Of a stretch of DNA of 21,374 nt, positions 9,204-15,182 are shown in pieces. The translations under genes and the position numbers were made by a program. Numbering within the stretch: position 1 is the first letter of the stretch; every line of letters begins with the position of its first letter. The notes below the pieces were generated by a model. That model was given only the letters and a program-made list of their open reading frames with translations. It was not told the origin of the DNA and did no database searches. The stretch lies in NCBI GenBank assembly GCA_030463445.1, contig JAQGFW010006866.1, positions 1 to 21,374 on the forward strand, given 5' to 3'. Origin of the DNA: Euplotes aediculatus. Lineage: Eukaryota; Ciliophora; Spirotrichea; Euplotida; Euplotidae.

Positions 9204-10289
9204 ATGCGAATAGGTTTTGATGCCAAGAGGGCATTTAATAACAATACAGGTCTGGGAAATTACAGTCGTTTCGTCATAGAAGCACTGCTACAACACGCCC
9301 CAGACAATGATTACTTTTTGTATAGCCCGAAGGTTTCGGAGAATAATAAATTCTATCAATCGGTCAAGGATAAATCTAAAATCCAAAATCCGAAACCCAA
9401 GAATCCATTATGGCGTAGTTGGCTTATTAACAACGATTTACAAAGAGACAAAGTTGATGTTTTTCATGGATTGAGCAATGAAATACCGTTTGGCATAGGC
9501 AGAACGAATGTAAAATCAATCGTAACAATTCACGATTTAATTTTTCTGCGTTACCCTAACCTTTATCCTGCAATAGACCGCTGGATTTATAATCAAAAAT
9601 TTAAGTATGCTTGCCAAAATGCTGATGTCGTGATTGCGGTAAGTGAGCAAACCAAAAGAGATATTATTGATTTTTACGGAATCGGAGAAGACAAGATAAA
9701 GGTTGTTTATCAAGGGATTACCTCACCACAAAACCCCAATCAAACATCTCACAAAATAAGTGCTAATAAGTATATCCTTTGTGTGGCAACCATAGCCGAA
9801 CGCAAGAATCAATTAACCCTCGTCAAAGCATTTGAGGCACTTAATTTACCAGAATATGAACTTGTATTGGTGGGTGGTAAGACGGCTTATCAAGCTCAAA
9901 TTGAGGAATATATCCATCAGAAAAAAGTAAAAAATATTCGGATTCTGAACAACGTTTCTTTTGAAGAATTACCCAATCTTTATTCTAATGCCGAACTATT
10001 TGTGTATCCGTCAATTTTTGAAGGATTCGGGATTCCTATCATTGAGGCATTTCATTATAATTTGCCTGTTGTAGCCGCAACTGGCTCGTGTCTGGAAGAA
10101 GCTGGTGGCAGCGGAGCAATCTATGCAAACCCATTAAATTATCAAGATTTAGCCGAAAAAATTAGCCAAGTTTTGAATGACAATCAATTACGTAATCAAC
10201 TCATTATCAACGGAAAAGAACATTTAAAACGGTTCTCAAAAGAGAAAATAGCCAGCGATTTGAATGCAATTTATAAATCAATATTATAA
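9204..10289 (+). CDS. GT4 family glycosyltransferase
   Basis: A 361-residue GT-B fold glycosyltransferase. The N-terminal domain begins MRIGFDAKRAFNNNTGLGNY, with the glycine loop that holds the acceptor and donor phosphate. The C-terminal domain has the GT4 signature E-x7-E (E273 to E281) within FEGFGIPIIEAF, and KYILCVATIAERKNQLTLVKAF, the usual start of the nucleotide-sugar domain. It transfers a sugar from a nucleotide donor with retention of configuration, probably at the cytoplasmic face of the membrane onto a lipid-linked or surface polysaccharide acceptor. Donor and acceptor cannot be deduced. Unlike typical polysaccharide loci there are no other glycosyltransferases beside it. It is followed after 59 bases by the GlcNAc kinase-like gene on the same strand. 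Confidence 0.94.
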   Translation: MRIGFDAKRAFNNNTGLGNYSRFVIEALLQHAPDNDYFLYSPKVSENNKFYQSVKDKSKIQNPKPKNPLWRSWLINNDLQRDKVDVFHGLSNEIPFGIGRTNVKSIVTIHDLIFLRYPNLYPAIDRWIYNQKFKYACQNADVVIAVSEQTKRDIIDFYGIGEDKIKVVYQGITSPQNPNQTSHKISANKYILCVATIAERKNQLTLVKAFEALNLPEYELVLVGGKTAYQAQIEEYIHQKKVKNIRILNNVSFEELPNLYSNAELFVYPSIFEGFGIPIIEAFHYNLPVVAATGSCLEEAGGSGAIYANPLNYQDLAEKISQVLNDNQLRNQLIINGKEHLKRFSKEKIASDLNAIYKSIL

Positions 10290-10348
10290 AAAGTAGTTTT
10301 AGAATAAAATCAGTGAAATCAAAAAAATCAACGTAATCAACAATTCTA

Positions 10349-11188
10349 ATGATATTAATAGCAGACAGTGGCTCAACCAAAACCGATTGGCGAATTTTAG
10401 ACGAAAACCGTGTAGTTGGGCAAGCAAAAACCGTTGGGTTTAATCCATACTACCAAGATGCAGATTCGATAGCTAATGAGTTAAAAATCAACCTTTTACC
10501 CCACTGTACTGACAAAGTTACAAAAGTTTTTTACTACGGAACAGGCGTAACCAATGACGAAAAAGCGGGTGTAATCAGAGAGGCTTTGCAATTGGTTTTT
10601 GAGGGCTGCGAAGTAGAAGCGTATAGCGATGTAGTGGGGGCGGCTCGGTCTCTTTGTGGACACGAGACAGGAATCGCTTGTATCTTGGGTACAGGCTCGA
10701 ATACTTGTTACTACGATGGCAAAGATATTGCCTACAAAGTAGATGCGTTGGGCTTTTGGCTCGGCGATGAAGGCAGTGGTGGACATCTCGGTAAAACGCT
10801 CGTTTTGAGCTATTTACATAAAGAAATGCCAACCGAAATCAGAGAGAAATTCATCAAAAGATACGGAGCATTAGACCGTCTCGATGTCTTAGATAAAGCC
10901 TATCATCAGCCATTTCCAAATCGTTATTTTGCTTCGTTTTCTAAGTTTTTATTCGATAATCGCAGCCATCCATTCTGTTATCGAATGGTTTATGATTGTT
11001 TTGTTCAGTTTTTTGATAAATACGTTTGTAAATACCCCAATCATAAAGAAGTAAAAGTTCATGTAGTTGGCTCAGTCGGATTTTATTACAGCGATATTTT
11101 AAGACAAGTTTCCAATGACAAGGGTGTTGCTATGAAAAACATTCTCGAAGCCCCGATTGCTGGTTTGACACTTTATCATACGAGTTAG
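10349..11188 (+). CDS. N-acetylglucosamine kinase-like protein (BadF/BadG/BcrA ATPase family)
   Basis: A 279-residue ASKHA-fold sugar kinase. The phosphate-1 loop is ADSGSTKTDW (residues 5-14) and phosphate-2 is LGTGSNTCYY (around residues 113-122); DEGSGGHLGK in the middle is characteristic of GlcNAc kinases of this family. The close Bacteroidota relatives are annotated as N-acetylglucosamine kinase or BadF-type ATPase, and would phosphorylate amino sugars recovered from cell-wall turnover, in the cytoplasm. It lacks the cysteine-cluster features of the anaerobic acyl-CoA dehydratase activators that give BadF its name. It may be co-transcribed with the upstream glycosyltransferase gene. Substrate specificity is inferred from family resemblance only. 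Confidence 0.9.
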   Translation: MILIADSGSTKTDWRILDENRVVGQAKTVGFNPYYQDADSIANELKINLLPHCTDKVTKVFYYGTGVTNDEKAGVIREALQLVFEGCEVEAYSDVVGAARSLCGHETGIACILGTGSNTCYYDGKDIAYKVDALGFWLGDEGSGGHLGKTLVLSYLHKEMPTEIREKFIKRYGALDRLDVLDKAYHQPFPNRYFASFSKFLFDNRSHPFCYRMVYDCFVQFFDKYVCKYPNHKEVKVHVVGSVGFYYSDILRQVSNDKGVAMKNILEAPIAGLTLYHTS

Positions 11189-11285
11189 AACCAACGTAGT
11201 CTGTGAATATTCGTCACATAATTGCAATGAAAAGGTTAATTTCGGGCGTTTTCTTCGTAAATTCCTGTGTACATCAGCGATAATA
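11189..11285. other. Short convergent gap, small hairpin only
   Basis: This 97-base gap separates convergent stop codons. It contains TGTGA at 11202-11206 and TCACA at 11214-11218, a 5-bp stem with a 7-base loop and no T-run. No long hairpin like those at 12692 and 17770 is present. Confidence 0.4.
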
Positions 11286-12200
11286 TTAAGCCAGTAAATC
11301 CTGCAAAGCAGCTTCTAACTCGGTAAATTGATACTGAAAATCAGTTTCGGCGATTCGTTTATTCAAAACATAATTTCCACCAAGCACCACAACTGCCATT
11401 TCTCCAAAAATCATTTTCAATACAAAACTTGATATATTTGGCATAAAAAATGGTCTTTCTAGGGCTTTTGCAGTCATTTTTGTGATTTCGAGATTCGTAA
11501 CAGGATTTGGTGCTACGGCATTATATGTTCCGTTCATAGATTCATCTTCGAGGGCTTTGATAAAAATTCTGCAAAGGTCATCTATATGAATCCACGACAT
11601 CCATTGTTTGCCACTACCCAAAGCCGCTCCAAAACCTAATTTTATTGGCTGTAATAATTTTGGCAACGCTCCGCCTTTGGTGCTTAATACGATTCCGACT
11701 CTAATTTTAGTAGTACGGATTCCGATTTCGGCAATTTTATCAGCCGATTTTTCCCATAATTTTGTACATTCAGCCAAAAAATCATTACCTGCCGCATGGT
11801 TTTCATCAATACGTCTTTCGCCAGTATCTCCACCATAAAAACCAATCGCCGAAGCCGAAACAAAAGCTTTTAATTTATCTGAATTATTATTTTTTATTTT
11901 TTCTACCAATAAATCCACAGGTTTTATCCGTGAATCTATTATTTCTTTTTTTCGTGAATCTGTCCACCTTTTATCTGCGATTCCAGCCCCAGCCAAATGA
12001 ATGATATAATCTGCCGATTCGATAGCCGCTTCTTCGATGTAACCTTTGGCAATATCCCATTGATACACTTTTACGCTTGGAACACTCTCTTTTCTACGGC
12101 TCAAATACGCCACATCGTAGCCTTTTTGAAGTAACAACTCAGTCAGCCGACTCCCAACAAGACCGGTTCCACCAGTGATTAATACAGTTTTTTTATCCAA
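11286..12200 (-). CDS. TIGR01777 family SDR oxidoreductase/epimerase (YfcH-like)
   Basis: The Rossmann glycine motif is VLITGGTGLVGSRLTELLLQ, followed by LSRRKESVPSVKVYQWDI, IIHLAGAGIADKRWT, and the C-terminal DUF1731-type region starting near NAVAPNPVTNLEITKM. These are hallmarks of the TIGR01777/YfcH family, an atypical SDR group of unknown reaction. Start choice is open: an ATG at 12278 gives 330 residues with a 26-residue extension unlike the family, overlaps the divergent panD promoter, and has no Met before the Rossmann core. The TTG at 12198-12200 gives 304 residues beginning DKKTVLITGG, the usual length, so I prefer it. A weak -7 box TAGTTTTT (minus strand, 12252-12259) would suit this start. 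It is convergent with the GlcNAc kinase gene. Confidence 0.88.
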   Translation of the reverse strand: MDKKTVLITGGTGLVGSRLTELLLQKGYDVAYLSRRKESVPSVKVYQWDIAKGYIEEAAIESADYIIHLAGAGIADKRWTDSRKKEIIDSRIKPVDLLVEKIKNNNSDKLKAFVSASAIGFYGGDTGERRIDENHAAGNDFLAECTKLWEKSADKIAEIGIRTTKIRVGIVLSTKGGALPKLLQPIKLGFGAALGSGKQWMSWIHIDDLCRIFIKALEDESMNGTYNAVAPNPVTNLEITKMTAKALERPFFMPNISSFVLKMIFGEMAVVVLGGNYVLNKRIAETDFQYQFTELEAALQDLLA

Positions 12201-12263
12201 AATACGTTTATTTTCTATCTCTTTTAACCTCAAACACCCAGTGAATGTTTTAAAAACTAAAAG

Positions 12264-12295
12264 TTTACGTATAAGCATTTCATTTTGTAACTTTG
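12264..12295 (+). promoter_or_regulatory. Promoter of panD (Bacteroidota type)
   Basis: The -7 box TAACTTTG (12288-12295) matches TAnnTTTG exactly. A -33 box TTTA (12264-12267, one off TTTG) stands 20 bases upstream, the usual spacing. Transcription would begin near 12302, leaving a leader of about 33 bases before the ATG at 12335. Confidence 0.65.
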
Positions 12296-12334
12296 CGACC
12301 GCATTTTGCGTTATACCACAAAATCAAATTTTAA

Positions 12335-12685
12335 ATGCTTGTAAATATTTTCAAATCAAAGATTCATCGTGTAAAAGTTACACAAGCCGAGTTGAATTAT
12401 GTAGGAAGTATCACGATTGATGAAGAACTACTCGAAGCGGCTGGTATCACGGAGAATGAACGTGTGCAAGTAGTAAATAATAACAACGGTGAACGCCTCG
12501 AAACCTACGCCATCAAAGGCAAAAGAGGCTCAGGAATTATATGTTTGAATGGTGCCGCCGCCCGCAAAGCCGAAGTTGGCGACATCGTGATTATCATCTC
12601 TTACGCTTGGATGACACCCGAAGAAGCTAAAACCCATAAACCTCTTGTTGTATTCCCAGACGAAAACAACCGAGTAGTGAAGTAG
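12335..12685 (+). CDS. panD: Aspartate 1-decarboxylase precursor
   Basis: A 116-residue protein collinear with E. coli PanD. The self-cleavage site is G24-S25 within [10 protein letters not shown], which generates the N-terminal pyruvoyl cofactor on the alpha chain. K9, Y58 ([13 protein letters not shown]) and N72 (ICLNGAAAR) of the active site are all at the same positions as in E. coli. It makes beta-alanine from aspartate, for pantothenate and coenzyme A, in the cytoplasm as a tetramer. It stands apart from panB and panC, which are not in this window, and has its own promoter. It is convergent with the SMP-30-like gene, and a long hairpin lies between them. Confidence 0.98.
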   Translation: MLVNIFKSKIHRVKVTQAELNYVGSITIDEELLEAAGITENERVQVVNNNNGERLETYAIKGKRGSGIICLNGAAARKAEVGDIVIIISYAWMTPEEAKTHKPLVVFPDENNRVVK

Positions 12686-12691
12686 AAATCA

Positions 12692-12756
12692 GTCAATGGT
12701 TATTCGTTAATTGTAAATAAAATGGCATGATTTACAATTAACGAATAACCATCGAC
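12692..12756. repeat. Long near-perfect hairpin between convergent genes, loop core AAAATGGCAT
   Basis: Arms 12696-12718 and 12730-12752 are 23-base perfect inverted repeats; beyond one mismatch (12695/12753) three more bases pair (GTC at 12692-12694 with GAC at 12754-12756). The 11-base loop is AAAATGGCATG. The stem is AT-rich (containing GGTTATTCGTTAATTG) and neither strand shows a T-run after it, so it is not a textbook intrinsic terminator, though it sits exactly where a bidirectional terminator would be expected, six bases after the panD stop codon. The same loop core recurs in the hairpin at 17770-17836 with a different stem. Confidence 0.85.
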
Positions 12757-12771
12757 AAATAACAACTTCCT

Positions 12772-13770
12772 CTACCAAGCAGCCCCTTTTACCTTTGTTT
12801 TGATTCGGCACAAATACATATCTGCCGTTATGTAGAGCATCCCGTTCTCATCAAAAGCACAGTTGGCAGTTGCTTGTTTGGTATCAATTCTACCAAGAAG
12901 TTTTCCGCTTGGCGAAATCACCAAAACACCACCCGGCCCAGTAGCAAACAGATTACCTTTTTTATCAATTTTCAATCCATCGGGCAAGCCGCTCAATCCT
13001 TGTTTTACCATCGGAGTTGCATCAAAAAAGATACGTCCGCCATCCACAGTACCATCAGTTTTTACATTGAATGCTTTGATAATCGCTTTTTCGGGGTCTG
13101 ACTGAGCTACATATAAGATTTTTTCATCGGGAGAAAACGCCAAACCATTTGGGCGAGTCATATCTTTTACGAGCAATGTTACCTTTCCGTTTTTACCGAT
13201 TCGATAAACACCAAAAAGGTCCGTCTCTCGAGTTGGGTCGTTTTCTTTTTGAGGCATTCCATACGGAGGGTCCGTAAAATAATAATCTCCGTTCGATTTC
13301 TGCACAACATCGTTGGGGCTGTTGAAGCGTTTGCCGTTGTGATTATCGGCCAATGTACGTTTACCACCAATATCCAAAGGCATCGCCGAGATTCTACGGT
13401 CGCCATGTTCGCAAGCTACTAATTGCCCTAAGTCATTGATAATCAACCCATTACTACCAGGTTCATTTCCGTAAGGCATGATTCCTGTGTAGCCCGAAGG
13501 TTTCAGAAACTCGCTGATGCCCTCGCCTTCCTTCCATTTGTAAATGATGTTTTTGGGAACATCCGAAAACAACAGATAACCACCTTTTTTGACCCACGCG
13601 GGGCCTTCAGACCACTCGAAGCCTTCGCCGAGAACTTCAATTTTAGCATCTTTATCGATTAATTCATCAATAGCGGGGTCGAGTCTCACGACTTCTCCGA
13701 TTGTTTTTTGTTGCGATATTCCTACATAACTCGTAATCATAGCCATTGCGGTTAAAAAGAGTTTTTTCAT
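12772..13770 (-). CDS. Exported SMP-30/gluconolactonase/LRE family protein
   Basis: A 332-residue six-bladed propeller enzyme with a signal peptide (MKKLFLTAMAMITSYVGIS, then QQ), so probably periplasmic. The metal-binding residues of the SMP-30 family are present: E55 in WSEGPAWV, N153 in NSPNDVV, N208 in RPNGLAFSPD, and D264 in GLPDGLKIDKKG. Family motifs CEHGDRRI and FTDPPYGM are also clear. Relatives hydrolyse gluconolactone or other sugar lactones, but many Bacteroidota members are uncharacterised and may act on other lactones or esters. It is divergent from the AlbA_2 gene. On the minus strand TGAATTTG (plus 13809-13816), one mismatch from the -7 consensus, gives a leader of about 30 bases. 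Confidence 0.93.
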   Translation of the reverse strand: MKKLFLTAMAMITSYVGISQQKTIGEVVRLDPAIDELIDKDAKIEVLGEGFEWSEGPAWVKKGGYLLFSDVPKNIIYKWKEGEGISEFLKPSGYTGIMPYGNEPGSNGLIINDLGQLVACEHGDRRISAMPLDIGGKRTLADNHNGKRFNSPNDVVQKSNGDYYFTDPPYGMPQKENDPTRETDLFGVYRIGKNGKVTLLVKDMTRPNGLAFSPDEKILYVAQSDPEKAIIKAFNVKTDGTVDGGRIFFDATPMVKQGLSGLPDGLKIDKKGNLFATGPGGVLVISPSGKLLGRIDTKQATANCAFDENGMLYITADMYLCRIKTKVKGAAW

Positions 13771-13808
13771 GTTAATTTTAGAGTTGAATTTTGGCCAGCA
13801 ATTTAAAC

Positions 13809-13816
13809 CAAATTCA
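13809..13816 (-). promoter_or_regulatory. Candidate -7 box of the SMP-30-like gene
   Basis: The minus strand reads TGAATTTG, 7 of 8 to TAnnTTTG, with a T-run about 20 bases upstream in the -33 position. It is 39 bases above the ATG at 13770. Confidence 0.35.
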
Positions 13817-13855
13817 TCATATTTGCGTTAATTGATAAAAATTCACCACCGATTT

Positions 13856-13887
13856 TTTGTAAATCTGCCCTGATTTACATAGATTTC
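13856..13887 (+). promoter_or_regulatory. Promoter of the AlbA_2 gene with a palindrome filling the spacer
   Basis: A -33 TTTG (13856-13859) and -7 TAGATTTC (13880-13887, 7 of 8) are 20 bases apart. The palindrome TGTAAATC (13858-13865) and GATTTACA (13872-13879), with 6 bases between, occupies this spacer almost exactly, the classic place for a repressor operator. Transcription would start near 13894, only about 15 bases before the ATG. Confidence 0.5.
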
Positions 13888-13908
13888 GTAAACCAAATCA
13901 TTCGAGAA

Positions 13909-14604
13909 ATGATAGCGGATTTCAGCCAGATGGTAGATTACCGTCCGAACCGAAAAGCGACCCTTGACCTCAAGGAGCTGAAAGAAATTGTGCGTAAAGG
14001 CGAAGGTAAGTTTATCGAATTTAAACTGAAAAGCAATCATCCCGAAAAAATCATTCGGGAAGCCGTTGCATTCGCAAATACAGAAGGCGGAAAACTAATC
14101 ATTGGGATTGGTGATGACAAAAGCATCAAAGGTTTGAAATTTGCTGACGAAGACGAATATATCTTGCGTCGGGCCATCGAACGCTACATTTATCCTGCCA
14201 TAGACTACGATATTGAGCGAGTCGTGGTAGAAAACGAACGTGAGGTTTTAATCTTCAACGTACTAAAAAGCCCTCTTAAACCGCATTATCTTGACCTCGA
14301 CGGTAATCCCGAAAACCGCCGAGTGTATGTGCGTGTAGATGATAAATCAGTACAAGCCAGCAAAGAGGTTCGGGAGATTCTGAAAGGCGAACGTAAATCG
14401 CAAAATATTAGGTTTCAATACGGCGATAAAGAGCATACACTAATGAAGTATCTTGCCGATAACGAACACATTACGGTCGATAGATTTGCCGATATTGCGA
14501 ATATTCCACGTAAAATTGCATCAAAGACGTTGGTTCTTTTAGTACTTGCCAATGTACTCCGAATCCAACCCAATGAAATTACAGATTTGTTTAGAGCAGC
14601 GTAG
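13909..14604 (+). CDS. AlbA_2 domain (Schlafen-like) putative DNA-binding regulator
   Basis: A 231-residue protein without signal peptide. Residues about 24-155 form an AlbA_2 domain (formerly AAA_4/divergent): E37-F-K in GKFIEFKLKS, AVAFANTEGGKLIIGIGDD (residues 53-70), and the closing strand RRVYVRVDDKSVQAS. The last 60 residues (LMKYLADNEHITVDRFADIA, then NIPRKIASKTLVLLVLANVL) look like a winged helix-turn-helix. Such proteins are annotated as ATP-binding or transcriptional regulators, but an ATP-binding P-loop is not visible and DNA binding is the better supported idea. Its gene is divergent from the SMP-30-like gene, and its own promoter carries a palindrome, which suits autoregulation. 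The ATG at 13909 lies within a second small palindrome; an alternative start, Met8 at 13930, is possible. Confidence 0.88.
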   Translation: MIADFSQMVDYRPNRKATLDLKELKEIVRKGEGKFIEFKLKSNHPEKIIREAVAFANTEGGKLIIGIGDDKSIKGLKFADEDEYILRRAIERYIYPAIDYDIERVVVENEREVLIFNVLKSPLKPHYLDLDGNPENRRVYVRVDDKSVQASKEVREILKGERKSQNIRFQYGDKEHTLMKYLADNEHITVDRFADIANIPRKIASKTLVLLVLANVLRIQPNEITDLFRAA

Positions 14605-14644
14605 CAGAAATTCAAGCATACCGATAATCAATAAATTTGGGCAT

Positions 14645-14674
14645 AAAAAAACCTCACCTTAAAAGGCAAGGTTT
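14645..14674 (-). terminator. Intrinsic terminator of the small lipoprotein gene
   Basis: On the minus strand, arms of 12 bases (plus 14663-14674 and 14649-14660; AAACCTTGCCTT against AAGGTGAGGTTT, two G-U wobbles) are followed by a run of seven T. It begins about 20 bases after the stop codon at 14695. Confidence 0.8.
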
Positions 14675-14694
14675 CTTCGAGACTACTGCTATAA

Positions 14695-14868
14695 TTATTT
14701 AGCTGCTGTAGTATCAGTTGCTGTAGTGTCAGTTGCCATAGTGTCAACAGGAGCTGCAACAGCAGTAGTATCAACTGTAGTTGAATCAGTAGCTGTTTCA
14801 GTTTTGCTTGTACAAGCAGCCATAGATGCCATAGCAGCTACGAAAAGGATTGCAAATACTTTTTTCAT
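14695..14868 (-). CDS. Small Thr/Asp/Ala-rich lipoprotein, 57 residues
   Basis: Start ATG at 14866-14868, stop TAA at 14695-14697. The protein begins MKKVFAILFVAAMASMAAC: a lipoprotein signal with lipobox MAAC, so C19 would be lipidated after cleavage. The mature part is only 39 residues, nearly all T, D, A, S and V (for example ATDSTTVDTTAVAAPVD), ending TDTTAAK, with no predicted fold. Three tandem 15-base units (14705-14719, 14720-14734, 14735-14749) encode the ATDTT repeats. It has its own good promoter (14904-14935) and a strong terminator, so it is probably a well expressed single gene. Short lipoproteins of this composition are common in Bacteroidota and uncharacterised; a role at the outer membrane or periplasmic surface is only inference. 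Confidence 0.85.
   Translation of the reverse strand: MKKVFAILFVAAMASMAACTSKTETATDSTTVDTTAVAAPVDTMATDTTATDTTAAK
14705..14749 (-). repeat. Three tandem 15-base units inside the lipoprotein gene
   Basis: Plus-strand units GCTGTAGTATCAGTT, GCTGTAGTGTCAGTT and GCCATAGTGTCAACA are in frame and encode the T-D-T-containing repeats. The first two differ at one base. Such units can expand or contract by slippage without breaking the frame. Confidence 0.75.
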
Positions 14869-14903
14869 TATCTTTTGCGGTGTTTAAGGTTTAAAATCCG
14901 ATA

Positions 14904-14935
14904 CAAATTTAAGGAAATTTTAAGATACTGTGCAA
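14904..14935 (-). promoter_or_regulatory. Promoter of the small lipoprotein gene
   Basis: The minus strand reads TAAATTTG (plus 14904-14911), a perfect -7 box, with CTTG about 21 bases upstream (TTG on plus 14933-14935) at the -33 place. The leader is about 30 bases. Confidence 0.6.
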
Positions 14936-15146
14936 GCATTCCTTAAAAAATATTTAAAAAAATCTTAAATATCTCTTATTTAAAATATTAAATATTGAAA
15001 TAATACAATTATATAGCTATTTGTTAGTAATTTTTAAAGATAAAAAATAGTATTAAAATCTTTTTACCTTAAATTTTTTAATAAATTTAAAACTTTTACC
15101 CTGTATATTTTCTTATAAAGAATAGCAGTTTATAATTTCTAAATCC
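14936..15146. other. Gene-free, very AT-rich intergenic stretch
   Basis: About 210 bases, dominated by A- and T-tracts (for example AAAAAATATTTAAAAAAATC), lie between the lipoprotein promoter and the epimerase promoter. I see no coding frame, RNA-like structure or long repeat. The tracts could bend DNA or raise promoter activity, but this is inference. Confidence 0.6.
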
Positions 15147-15154
15147 TAAATTTG
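15147..15154 (+). promoter_or_regulatory. -7 box of the epimerase gene
   Basis: TAAATTTG matches TAnnTTTG perfectly. The predicted transcription start near 15161 leaves about 20 bases before the ATG at 15183 and almost none before the TTG at 15165, which supports the ATG start. No clear -33 TTTG is seen. Confidence 0.5.
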
Positions 15155-15182
15155 GGTAGTTTATTTGCAACATAATTCAAAA

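Noticed and set aside
11202-11218. TGTGA...TCACA resembling a CRP site
   Set aside because: The spacer is 7 rather than 6 bases, it lies between two convergent stop codons, and Bacteroidota do not generally use classical CRP sites in such places.
12175-12420. Plus-strand 81-residue frame overlapping the panD start
   Set aside because: It is in a different frame from panD, overlaps its promoter and the divergent gene, and has no recognisable features.
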